The notes under the pieces are model-generated. The model saw nothing but the letters and a program-made list of their open reading frames with translations. It ran no database searches and was not told the DNA's origin. From Agelas oroides (lineage: Eukaryota > Porifera > Demospongiae > Agelasida > Agelasidae): a stretch of DNA of 64,000 nucleotides. Below, in pieces: positions 56,401-64,000 of the stretch. Made by a program: the position numbers and the translations under genes. Each line of letters starts with the position of its first letter. Position 1 is the first letter of the stretch. The stretch is taken from positions 620,001 to 684,000 of the forward strand of contig OX422187.1 of NCBI GenBank assembly GCA_949130485.1, in the 5' to 3' direction.

Positions 56401-59400
56401 TCCAGGGTAAACCTGCAGCACTAACCTTCCATGAGCATCTTGGGGTGCGGTTACTTTGCTCCAAATAAATAAAAAATAAATGACCAGCATGTGAACTTTT
56501 AGCTGATACGTACTGCTGTGAGTTTGGCTGCATATCTGAAGAACCAATCAACAACTCCAGTGTATAGATTGCTTATCATTATGCACCTGTATGACATGAT
56601 GGATGGTGAACCACAGGTAGTTGATTTCTAGCTTTCTTTTTTTTATGTGTTGGGCAAAGAGGAATGTGTTCCGGGCTTATACTTTAGTCTGACCTGTGAG
56701 GGTGGTTTTAGGTGCAAGGCACTATGTAGTGTAGCAAAACCTGACAAGGTGCGAAGGTGGGGTGGGGGGAAGCTGAGTACAGCAACAGGTACAGTTATCA
56801 CAGATCTTTAATGTAAAGTATGTTGTTTTAATGTTGGGAGCGCACTTGTAGGGCAGTAACCTTCTGTGAAACCGTCCCCCTTCAGAGGGCAACTGTAAAA
56901 GCCGGAACACAGGAACGCAGAACGGAAATAAGATGCAACTGCACTGGAAATAAGGTGCAAAAATGATGAACGCGCATGCGCACATTGTGAAGGGTGACCG
57001 CAAAGTCTACTCGTTAGCAGTTTGGTTTGCAGGTTCAAGCGCAACAGCCGAGTCTGTTGATCAGTCTGTCAGTTTAGGATGTGTGAAGTTATCGATCTAA
57101 ATCTGTCTGATAGTGACTCTGATGGTGATTCCATCCAAGCAAAGAAAGCCAAAGTAATTAAGAGCCCAATTCTCCTTCGCCGAGATATAGGTATGCCTAC
57201 TTTACAGGATTCGTGCATGTACGTAGTAATGTACTGTAGTCTCGTGAAGTCAGGCAGACTCTTTGCATTGGGAGAAGCTGGGAGTTCCGCTTCACAATGT
57301 TAATCTCAGTGAGGGCGAAATGATATACTGGCTCTAGTGGAAAGACATCTCTAGATCTGTCTGAATGAGTTTCAAGAATAGGCTGCTGGGCCTACGGAAG
57401 ATGGCTGTGCTGTTACACTAAGTAGCTGCTGAGAAGCTACTGTTAATCATGACTTTCTGCATCATATAATTTCCTGTGTGAAACCACATTACTTCCGTTC
57501 CACGTTCCTACGTTCCGGCTTTCACAGTTGCCCCCCTTCAGAAGAATAAATCTCATCAGGCAATCGGTCAACCAATGAAAGCATGTACATAATTTTTGGC
57601 TACAGTGCAAATTTTTGTGAGTGTCTTTTTTTCCACGAGGGCCTCCTGTTCACATATGGACCCAAAAAGGGTGTTTGTAACTTATACAAGTGTGGCTATG
57701 CAATTAAATGTCAGCAATGAATGAGTTTAGCAGCTGCCTCCCCTGTTGCTATCACAACATGGCAGTGTTAATGTATGGTGTTGGAGCTTGTGTAAATCAC
57801 AGATTGTCATACCTTACCTCTTCTTGCTTTCTCTCTCTCCTTCCTCCCCCCCTCTCTCTCCTCCCTTTCTTCCTTTCCTCTCTCCCTCCCTTCCCTACCC
57901 TCCCTTTTTCCCTCCTCTTCTCTCCTATACTCCCAACCCAGACCCACTGAAATGTTACTGTGATAACCAACCTGATTGCATCAACAATAGCTGCGCTACT
58001 GAGTATCGATGTGAAACTAGCGTGGACATCTACAACAGTGGCACCATAAAAGTTCACTTTATATGTGTGGGCAACTTCATATCATGTATACCGCAAACCC
58101 CGCCCAGTCAAAACCCACAGAGTAAGTTGTAGTTAGAGATAAAATAATATAGCTTCGTTCCCAGGCCTTCCCACCGTCCAGTTTTTGATTGCTTTCAGTA
58201 TGTAAAAACAGAGGGGATCGAAGGCCTAGCTGGTCCATTTTGTCATGTGAATGACGTCGTGTCTACCTAGGTAGACAGAGGGGGGGTCCCTGATAAATAA
58301 AAAAACAGCTGCAGGCCTTAGTTTCTGCCCAAATGTTAGAGTTTTGAATGTTTGTGAAGTGAAAAACATACTGCTTCTGTTTCAAAATGAAGAACGCATG
58401 AACAAAATGTGTCCTTTCCATCAGGGACCCTTCTCCCCCGTCTGTCTGCCTAGGTAGACAAAACATCATTCATGTGATAAACTACACCAGGCCTTCTCCG
58501 TTTTTGCATACTGCAAGCAATCAAAACTGGACAGTGGGAAGGCCTGGGAACGAGGCTATGTTTTACTCGGAGAGTTGTTTGTTCCTTCTTGATCAAATGC
58601 AACCTCCCAGAATATGTCATGGTCATGCACAGATAAAAAATGTCTTGTTTGCGGAGTTGTTTGTTGGAGAAAATGGCACTGAGTCTGAGGTGGCAGCCCA
58701 TTCAAAATGGACTCTGACTCCAAAATTTGCTGGAGCAGCTCATGGCATAGCTAGAATTTCAGTGATGATGGAACCTAACTTAATGTAAGTGAGACTATAT
58801 TTTGTATTCTCTTTCATTCATGTTTTGTTTATTTACTAGTTGTAGTCCGAACTTTGCTGCAGTTGTAGTTGTCTTCGGGGCAACAAATTCTTAATACACA
58901 ACATTTCGACTAATGTGGTCTTCTTCAGGTGTACAAAATAGTGGCATACAGGCATATTTTTATAGGTGGCTAGCAGCAAGAGTAAGAGCAAGAGAGTAAG
59001 AGTGCAACTCCCATATGGTTTCTATACCCACCATCTGGATAGGATGACGTAGGCAATCAGCCATGAATATGCTTAGCAGGTACTTAACATATATGAAGCT
59101 ATTCTAGGTGCTAGTGTACATTAGCTATGTGAAAGCCCACCTCTTTAGTGCTGTGTTTCACATCTTACAGTATTCACTGCTGATTGCTTAAGTCATCCTA
59201 TCCAGATGGTGGGTGTAGAAACCATATGGGAGTTGCACTCTTACTGTTCATAAACTCTTGCTAGCAGAATACATCATACATGTCTAACTTATAAACTCTT
59301 GCTAGCAGAATACATCATACATGTCTAACTTATAAACTCTTGCTAGCAGAATACACCATACATGTCTAACTTATAAACTCTTGCTAGCAGAATACATCAT

Positions 59401-60646
59401 ACATGTCTAACTTATAAACTCTTGCTAGCAGAATACACCATACATGTCTAACTTATAAACTCTTGCTAGCAGAATACATCATACATGTCTAACTTATAAA
59501 CTCTTGCTAGCAGAATACATCATACATGTCTAACTTATAAACTCTTGCTAGCAGAATACATCATACATGTCTAACTTATAAACTCTTGCTAGCAGAATAC
59601 ATCATACATGTCTAACTTATAAACTCTTGCTAGCAGAATACATCATACATGTCTAACTTATAAACTCTTGCTAGCAGAATACATCATACATGTCTAACTT
59701 ATAAACTCTTGCTAGCAGAATACATCATACATGTCTAACTTATAAACTCTTGCTAGCAGAATACATCATACATGTCTAACTTATAAACTCTTGCTAGCAG
59801 AATACATCATACATGTCTAACTTATAAACTCTTGCTAGCAGAATACATCATACATGTCTAACTTATAAACTCTTGCTAGCAGAATACACCATACATGTCT
59901 AACTTATAAACTCTTGCTAGCAGAATACATCATACATGTCTAACTTATAAACTCTTGCTAGCAGAATGCATCAAAGGAAGAAAGGAATGGAGTAGTATGC
60001 ATGTGCAAGCTGTGACCACGTCTACATTGGTGAGACTAGCAGGAGTCTGAAAGAGAGAGTCAAAGAACACAGATACGCAGTGAAGACGAACAACGGAATA
60101 GCCGCACACACTTGGAATAATGACCACCATGTAGACTGGGAAGCAGCTTCCCTCTGTAGCCAATGGCTAATCTTGTATTTTAATTTCAATCTTTCACCAC
60201 ACTCTTTTCTAATTACTCATTTTGAGTATTTATGGTTCATTCACAGTTACGTACGTTCAGTTTTATACCACTGAAGAAGATCTTTGGATCAAAACGTATG
60301 GGTGGGGGGGTGTTTATATTAAACATGTGCAGCTACTACGACTAAGCTGAAGAAATTATCGCGGCTAAAACAAAACAAAAGAAGAGAAAAAAATTATATT
60401 ACACTAAAACACACAGAGATGGCATGTCTACGGGCGTCCAGGTTCATCCCTGCTAGGGACAATGACTGTAGATAGTGGATCCAGTAGCTGTCTCTCTCTC
60501 CTTTCTGAGGTCAGGATTTTTGCTCTTCATCTTCTCGATCACCATGATGGACAGGTCATCTGTGGATTGGGTTTTCATTCATATTAGCATTAGTGTTAAT
60601 TAAGGTTATTTTAACGATGCAACTTTATCAACCTACACATACACAC

Positions 60647-60729
<83 letters not shown>

Positions 60730-61425
60730 GTCCACAGCATACGCCCATTGCTGTGATGATAGCGACTACTGCAACAGATGTCAACTTCCAGATACTATTC
60801 CATCCAACATTGACCTCTCTCCTTACCTTCCGCCAGGATGTCCCACCCATACCCCCTCCCATTCTCCCTCTCCCTCTCCCTCCCCCTCCCCCACCCTCTC
60901 CATGCCCACTCGCACCATCTCCACACTAGCACAACCCACAGTATCGCAATCTCCACCCCTCTCTAGCACTAATCTTTCCAGCCCCTCTTTGGTGCCTCCC
61001 TCTTCTTCTCCTTACATCCTTGTCATCATAATACTGGCCATTGTGGCATATGTGCTGTACATCGTGTGTGTGCTTGTGATAGGCTATGCCTTTAACCAGA
61101 GGAGGAGAAAGAGAATTGAGGTAGTGTGTGTGTGTGTGTTTGTGTTTGTGTGTATGTGTATGTGTATGTGTGTGTGGGTGGTGTGCGTGTGTGTGTGTTT
61201 GTGTGTGTGTGTGTATGTGTGTGTGTGTACGTGTGGTGTGTGTGTGTGTGTACGTGTGTGTGGGTGGGTGGGTGGGCGGGTGTGTTTGGACAACCAGCCA
61301 ATGTTCAAAGTTAGTAATTGCTATTCAAACCAAGTGGTGCAAAAGGGTTTCCTGGGACTAACCAAGTGGTGCACCAGACAAACCAAGTGGTGCGCACCAC
61401 GCTAAAAAGGCCTAGCGAGAACACT

Positions 61426-61473
<48 letters not shown>

Positions 61474-62258
61474 ACACCAGGTGTACAGCATCAACAACCT
61501 GGAGAGTGGTATGGGAGAGACAATTGGTACAGCCTCATGCAGCAGCGGAGCCGGGCTGACCAGAGTAGAGCCTCGCACCACTGCCAGGGAAATCCAGAAA
61601 GTTAAGCTGATTGGTGAGTAGTTCCTCCTGACATTAATAACATGTTGATGTTACGAGGCAAAAATAGACAACAAGAATTTCCAAGCATATATGTTTATAC
61701 AGAACACAGCCCAGTACATGATTTCAGCTCTCTTTGAGCACTGAAGCTGTACACAGTATTTCAGTGACTTCATAAGTGAATCAGACAGGGTCTGTGGCTG
61801 ACAAGTCTTCTTGCAGGTGATTCAATTAACCCCACTTGAGGTGGTATTGAACTGGACTCCTGTTCAAAGGAAGTTGAAATCAACAGTACACAGGTATTGA
61901 AATGTCGCATACATGACCCATAACACGTATGGCTGACAAGCTTAGTATGCCCTTTGACCTGTACCAAACGTGTTTAAAGGCATGCAGCAAGCCCATGCAG
62001 TGTTTGGTGAGTTGGCCCGCTGTGGTTCTGAGTCTTCAATTAACACTTTATATTTTAAAATTAATACCATCCTGTCTGTATAGTTACTGGAGTTTCTGTC
62101 AATTTCCCATGCAAATATAGTGGGTTTGAAGGGTGGCTAAATATGGGGTCACTGGAGCGCATCTCCTGTGCCTGACAAGCTGTTGAAATCACACTGTCAT
62201 GCTGTGATATAATCAACTTCCCCTTCTCACATAACACCACACACACACACACACACAC

Positions 62259-62312
<54 letters not shown>

Positions 62313-62585
62313 ACACACACACACACACACACATAACACACACACACACACATAACACACACACACACACTGCCCCCAGGCAAGGGTGGCTATGGTGAAG
62401 TGTGGCTTGGTAAATGGTATGGGGAGGACGTAGCCATTAAGATATTCTCAGGAATGGAGAAAGAGAGCTTTGAGTGGGAAAAAAACATTTTCGAAACTTA
62501 TGGGCTCCACCATGACAACATTGTACGATACATCATCTCCGACACCAAGTGCACAAGTAGGTCATACATAAAGCTGTCCTCGGTA

Positions 62586-62675
<90 letters not shown>

Positions 62676-62698
62676 CCCACAAACACACATACACACAA

Positions 62699-62729
<31 letters not shown>

Positions 62730-63206
62730 AACCCACACCACACACACACACAGCCTGGGGCCTGGAGCTATGGATGGTAATAGAGTACCAATCGAACGGC
62801 TCCCTCTTTGACTACCTCCAACACCAAACACTGAACCCCTTCCAGTTCCACAAAATGGTCACTTCAATCGCTAGTGGACTACAGTTTCTCCACCAAGACA
62901 TTCAAAGTGGGCAAACTCATGAGAAACCAGGCATTGCCCACCGTGATCTGAAATCCAGCAACATTTTAGTGAAAGTAGACGGAAGTTGCTGTATAACGGA
63001 CCTTGGATTAGCATTGCGTAATGTCATTTCAACTGGGTTTGTGGATAACCCCCCGGCACATCCCCGCCAAGGAACGAAAAGATACATGGCTCCGGAAATT
63101 TTGGACGGTAGTCTTAATACGATGCAGTTTGAGTCGTACAAATTAGTTGACATCTACTGTTTCGGGCTGGTCATTTGGGAACTGCTTCGACGTTGTGAAG
63201 TAAACG
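47423..63206 (+). CDS. TGF-beta/activin/BMP type I receptor serine-threonine kinase, six exons seen, runs past the window
   Basis: Exons 47423-47498, 57942-58121, 60738-61120, 61481-61613, 62380-62556 and 62754-63206 agree in phase, giving about 467 residues. Exon 1: start MKGGNLVVVSVLLLFYS, a signal peptide. Exon 2: cysteine-rich ligand-binding domain (KCYCDNQPDCINNSC, ICVGNFISCIP). Exon 3: CCDDSDYCN box (about 90-98), Pro/Ser/Thr-rich stalk, membrane segment (YILVIIILAIVAYVLYIVCV, about 177-203), basic stop RRRKR. Exon 4: GS-type segment GTASCSSGAGLTRV then PRTTAREI, which marks a type I receptor. Exons 5-6: kinase with GKGGYGEVWLGKW, DVAIK (Lys ~278), AHRDLKSSNILV (Asp ~381), DLGLA instead of DFG, GTKRYMAPEILD. 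The C-lobe end lies beyond 63.2 kb. It should phosphorylate Smads after activation by a type II receptor. Linking exon 1 over a 10.4 kb intron rests on phase and signal peptide logic. Confidence 0.88.
47499..49944. other. Left part of receptor intron 1
   Basis: About 48170-48620 is a single copy, in opposite orientation, of sequence that flanks the large palindromes at 49.95-50.35 and 51.0-51.2 kb (GCCGAATGCCGCATCCGGTG, CTGACTTCTGCTTTCTTGGC). Otherwise nothing recognised. Confidence 0.5.
50374..51093. mobile_element. 720 bp palindromic foldback element, first copy
   Basis: Arms of about 360 bases (GTTATAGATAAACCACAGTA to its inverse) meet near 50735 at GTATATTATAATATATAC. Each arm end is itself a smaller palindrome: AAACCACAGTAGACAGGGAT and CATAAATCCC, with a CG-rich loop. 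The inverted match weakly continues outwards to GTAACAGCATAGATAC at 50358 and GTATCTATGGTAAC near 51125. No coding sequence. Confidence 0.85.
51790..52509. mobile_element. 720 bp palindromic foldback element, second copy
   Basis: Same element 1416 bases further on, part of the tandem duplication. Confidence 0.85.
52776..54063. other. Unassigned part of receptor intron 1
   Basis: The 52780-53200 stretch is pyrimidine-rich on the plus strand with no family signature. Nothing else recognised. Confidence 0.3.
54064..54306. mobile_element. MITE with AAGTTCACC ends
   Basis: AAGTTCACCCGTTTTGAAAC at the left and GTTTCAAACCTGGTGAACTT at the right are inverted; GGTTTCCG/CGGAAAC continue the match. 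It abuts the hairpin-ended repeat that follows. Confidence 0.7.
54307..54960 (+). mobile_element. Hairpin-ended repeat family, copy 3
   Basis: Begins ATCAGAGAGTC hairpin then TATGTAGGGATGGCGCC and follows copy 1 closely through the (TTTC)n tract and GATTTTAGCACGAAACGGAT. The later part has GTCTCGTTCCCAGACCGAAG facing TTGGTCTGGAAGCGAGAG, a nested hairpin. Confidence 0.7.
55311..55942. mobile_element. Foldback element with 150 bp inverted arms
   Basis: Arm 55311-55462 (ACAAGACTTAAAAAACATTA to CACACTGCAGTTAGACAGTG) is inverted at 55791-55942. Arms carry CCATCCCTACAT and GGCATGCCATCC blocks. The loop contains a 61 bp hairpin of another family (55495-55555). Confidence 0.85.
55495..55555. mobile_element. 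61 bp TAGCCTCGTTCCCAGGC-type hairpin nested in the foldback
   Basis: TAGCCTCATTCTCAGGCCATG faces CATGGCCTGGGAACGAGGCTA, nearly the whole element being stem. Confidence 0.75.
56275..56332. repeat. Short GGGGGAGCATTCCCCC direct and inverted repeats
   Basis: GGGGGAGCATTCCCCCAG and CGGGAGCATTCCCCCA occur 40 bases apart; each can form a hairpin. Confidence 0.6.
56886..57533. mobile_element. hAT-like non-autonomous element with 8 bp target duplication
   Basis: Inverted ends AGGGCAACTGTAAAAGCCGG and CCGGCTTTCACAGTTGCCC extend about 45 bases (GGAACACAGGAACG, GAACGGAAATAA). CCCTTCAG flanks it at 56878-56885 and 57534-57541. An 8 bp duplication suggests the hAT superfamily. Inside it lies a coding exon at 57079-57190. 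Confidence 0.75.
57079..57190 (+). CDS. First exon with SUMO-interacting-type motif, inside the hAT-like element
   Basis: ATG at 57079 gives MCEVIDLNLSDSDSDGDS then IQAKKAKVIKSPILLRRDI, ending in phase 1 at a GTATGC donor (57191). EVIDL followed by an acidic-serine run is a textbook SUMO-interacting motif; AKKAKVIK is a basic nuclear-signal-like stretch. It lies wholly between the terminal repeats of the 56886-57533 element and in intron 1 of the receptor gene. It may be the surviving 5' exon of the element's parent transposase, or a captured host exon. Without splicing the frame closes at 57303. Confidence 0.5.
57797..57940 (+). promoter_or_regulatory. Long pyrimidine tract before receptor exon 2
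   Basis: About 110 bases of CTCTCC/CCTTCC sequence run into the CCCAACCCAG acceptor at 57941; a polypyrimidine tract much longer than normal. Confidence 0.6.
58150..58560. mobile_element. MITE of the CTCGTTCCCAGGCC family in receptor intron 2
   Basis: TAGCTTCGTTCCCAGGCCTT and AAGGCCTGGGAACGAGGCTA are inverted ends; the match continues with CCACCGTCCAGTTTTTGATT. A second inverted pair (GTCTACCTAGGTAGACAGAG and its partner near 58440) is nested within. Confidence 0.75.
58640..58784 (+). pseudogene. Possible LanC-like (LANCL) exon fragment
   Basis: The frame reads VGENGTESEVAAHSKWTLTP then KFAGAAHGIARISVMMEPNL and meets a TAAT/GTAAGTG donor at 58785. GAAHG(I/L)A(R/G)I followed by M-x-P-x-L is the conserved first helix pair of LanC-like proteins, with the splice site just after. 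No other LANCL exon was found nearby, so this is probably an isolated or decayed exon in receptor intron 2, or a coincidence. Confidence 0.35.
59001..59240. repeat. Inverted repeat with 48 bp arms
   Basis: AGTGCAACTCCCATATGGTT to TGGATAGGATGAC (59001-59048) is inverted at 59192-59240. CACAACATTTCGACTAATGT before it resembles the sequence often found near Penelope-type element ends. Confidence 0.65.
59249..59970. repeat. 41 bp tandem repeat, about 17 copies
   Basis: Unit CTTATAAACTCTTGCTAGCA, GAATACATCATACATGTCTA, A; only a T/C change distinguishes copies. It runs directly into the Penelope-type fragment. Confidence 0.95.
60011..60166 (+). pseudogene. Penelope-like GIY-YIG endonuclease fragment
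   Basis: Reads CDHVYIGETSRSLKERVKEH then RYAVKTNNGIAAHTWNNDHH and VDWEAASL. VYIGET-x-R-x-L-x-x-R-x-x-EH with a later H-x-x-DW is the GIY-YIG endonuclease of Penelope-like retroelements. ACTGAAGAAGATC and AAAACGT near 60270 resemble the usual downstream sequence. Reverse transcriptase is absent, so this is a 3' remnant. Confidence 0.7.
60420..60562 (-). pseudogene. Second GIY-YIG element C-terminal fragment, opposite strand
   Basis: Minus strand reads DLSIMVIEKMKSKNPDLR then KERDSYWIHYLQSLSLAGMN and LDARRH. R-x-x-(E/R)-(D/S)-x-WI-x-x-L-x-(T/S)-L-x-(P/L)-x-G-(L/M)-N is the C-terminal pattern of Penelope-type proteins. It faces the plus-strand fragment about 250 bases away. Confidence 0.5.
60649..60727. 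repeat. CA microsatellite ending 10 bases before the receptor exon 3 acceptor
   Basis: About 39 uninterrupted CA units, then CTGTCCACAG. Confidence 0.95.
61121..61285. repeat. GT microsatellite starting at the receptor exon 3 donor
   Basis: The donor GTAGTGTGTG leads straight into about 160 bases of imperfect GT repeat. Confidence 0.95.
61429..61473. repeat. CA microsatellite before the receptor exon 4 acceptor
   Basis: CA repeat ends at CACCACACCAG, directly before exon 4 at 61481. Confidence 0.95.
61614..62233. other. Unique part of receptor intron 4
   Basis: Nothing recognised between the exon 4 donor and the CA repeat. Confidence 0.4.
62234..62370. repeat. CA microsatellite with TAACA interruptions before receptor exon 5
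   Basis: Blocks of CA separated by CATAACACA end 9 bases before the acceptor at 62379. Confidence 0.95.
62588..62752. repeat. CA microsatellite forming most of receptor intron 5
   Basis: The 197-base intron is CA repeat for about 165 bases and the acceptor CACACACAG is itself part of the repeat. Confidence 0.95.
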
Positions 63207-63365
63207 GTTAGTATATAAATTATTGTGTAGTAATTGTAAATGTCATTGGGTTGTGTGTGTGTGATGATATCTTGCCCTCAGGCAAGTAGACTCTTTCAGG
63301 AAGCATATAGTCTGTGAACTAGGTGAAATTTTTTTCTTGGGCTAGTGTTTACTTTTACAACTAGC

Positions 63366-63475
63366 AACTAGTGTAACCTAGCAACTAGTGTAACCTAGCA
63401 ACTAGTGTAACCTAGCAACTAGTGTAGCCTAGCAACTAGTGTAACCTAGCAACTAGTGTAACCTAGTAACTTAAC
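63366..63475. repeat. 17 bp tandem repeat
   Basis: Six to seven copies of AACTAGTGTAACCTAGC. Confidence 0.9.
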
Positions 63476-64000
63476 ATAGAAAACAATTTATGACACACCT
63501 GCTCTTTAGATACAGTGAGAGCAGAATTTTAGCATTGCGAAAGAAGTCCTGTGGAATCTTGCAAGCACCTTGGTTCACGTTTTGGTAATAGGCCCAGGAG
63601 ATCCAACTGGCTCACCTGCAGATGGTTTCTCACCGGGAGGGGCATGAGTGGTCCAACACCTTTGTGCGAATATTCATGTAGCAACCGTTCATTGTGATGT
63701 CATGAATTATGTCATCATGACATCGTAGAGTCAAGGGCTCAACAGTATACCTTAAGGTGGCACGGTAGTCACTCGGCGGAGGTTAACAAAAACATAAACC
63801 CGGGGTACAGTCAGGACCAGGGTTACTCCGATAGTTTCAGGGTTAGGGCTTGCTTTAGGGCAATCTTGCTTTGCCTAATTTTATATTCATGAACACAAAA
63901 TTGCCACTCGATGGACGCATCTACACGCTCACTGTAGGTAGCGTCCTAACCACCAATGTATATCAAACCAATCTATATTAGCTTTTGTTCAGAGCTACTC
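63476..64000. other. Unassigned right edge
   Basis: Expected to be intron of the receptor gene; no further kinase exon was found before the window ends. Confidence 0.4.

Noticed and set aside
60593..61405. Single 270-codon frame from the CA repeat through the receptor stalk and into the GT repeat
   Set aside because: Only the middle part (60738-61120) is an exon; the His-Thr and Val-Cys ends are intronic microsatellites.
62400..62780. Frame running from kinase exon 5 into a His-Thr repeat
   Set aside because: The donor GTAGGT at 62557 and the acceptor at 62753 remove the CA repeat and keep the kinase frame.
1..64000. tRNA, rRNA or other structured RNA genes
   Set aside because: No segment with a convincing tRNA box A/B pair, rRNA core or known small RNA was recognised by eye.

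Overview
The window is eukaryotic and animal-like. It has spliced genes with GT-AG introns, a TGF-beta type I receptor kinase, a PPM1D-type phosphatase, dense transposon remnants, foldback elements and long CA/GT microsatellites. The families present (DxTF MULE transposases, intron-containing integrase-core genes, SHOCT and SAM proteins, proteins with YWxDPExKRA repeats) and the compact genes with short exons suggest a marine invertebrate, most likely a demosponge. That assignment is inference; no rRNA or mitochondrial marker is present.

Layout. 0-2 kb: MULE-like transposase on the minus strand, cut by the window edge. 3.3-5.2 kb: minus-strand gene of tiny exons with a SUMO-interacting-type motif, sharing a ~130 bp promoter with a plus-strand SHOCT-domain gene (5.3-7.8 kb). 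7.9-11 kb: frameshifted DD34E transposase and a decayed KDZ-like cysteine-cluster gene. 11-27 kb: mostly repeats (414 bp, two different 58 bp arrays, nested foldback and MITE insertions) with small coding fragments and a repeat protein at 23.3-23.8 kb. 27.5-31.1 kb: complete PPM1D-like gene in four exons. 32.6-33.9 kb: six phase-consistent exons of an IRAK-like kinase ending inside the catalytic domain. 35.8-39.3 kb: 62 bp array and a broken LINE. 39.8-45.0 kb: two minus-strand genes in a row, an integrase-core gene in about ten exons and a SAM-domain gene. 45-47.3 kb: palindromic GCGGAAA and GGAAATGG repeats. 47.4-63.2 kb: TGF-beta type I receptor gene running off the right edge; its large introns hold a tandemly duplicated 720 bp palindrome, a hAT-like element carrying a first exon, foldbacks and Penelope-type fragments.

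Host genes that look intact are the SHOCT gene, PPM1D, the receptor, and perhaps the repeat protein and the SAM gene. The receptor would transmit TGF-beta/BMP-like signals; PPM1D would dampen stress and DNA-damage kinase signalling. Most of the rest is mobile DNA, much of it nested. The most unusual points are the intron-rich integrase gene whose first coding exon is split by an element with a 10 bp target duplication, the adjacent SAM gene, the hAT-like element holding a SUMO-interacting-type exon, and CA repeats just before the splice acceptors of the receptor gene. All gene models were read by eye from splice signals and frame; none has transcript support here.
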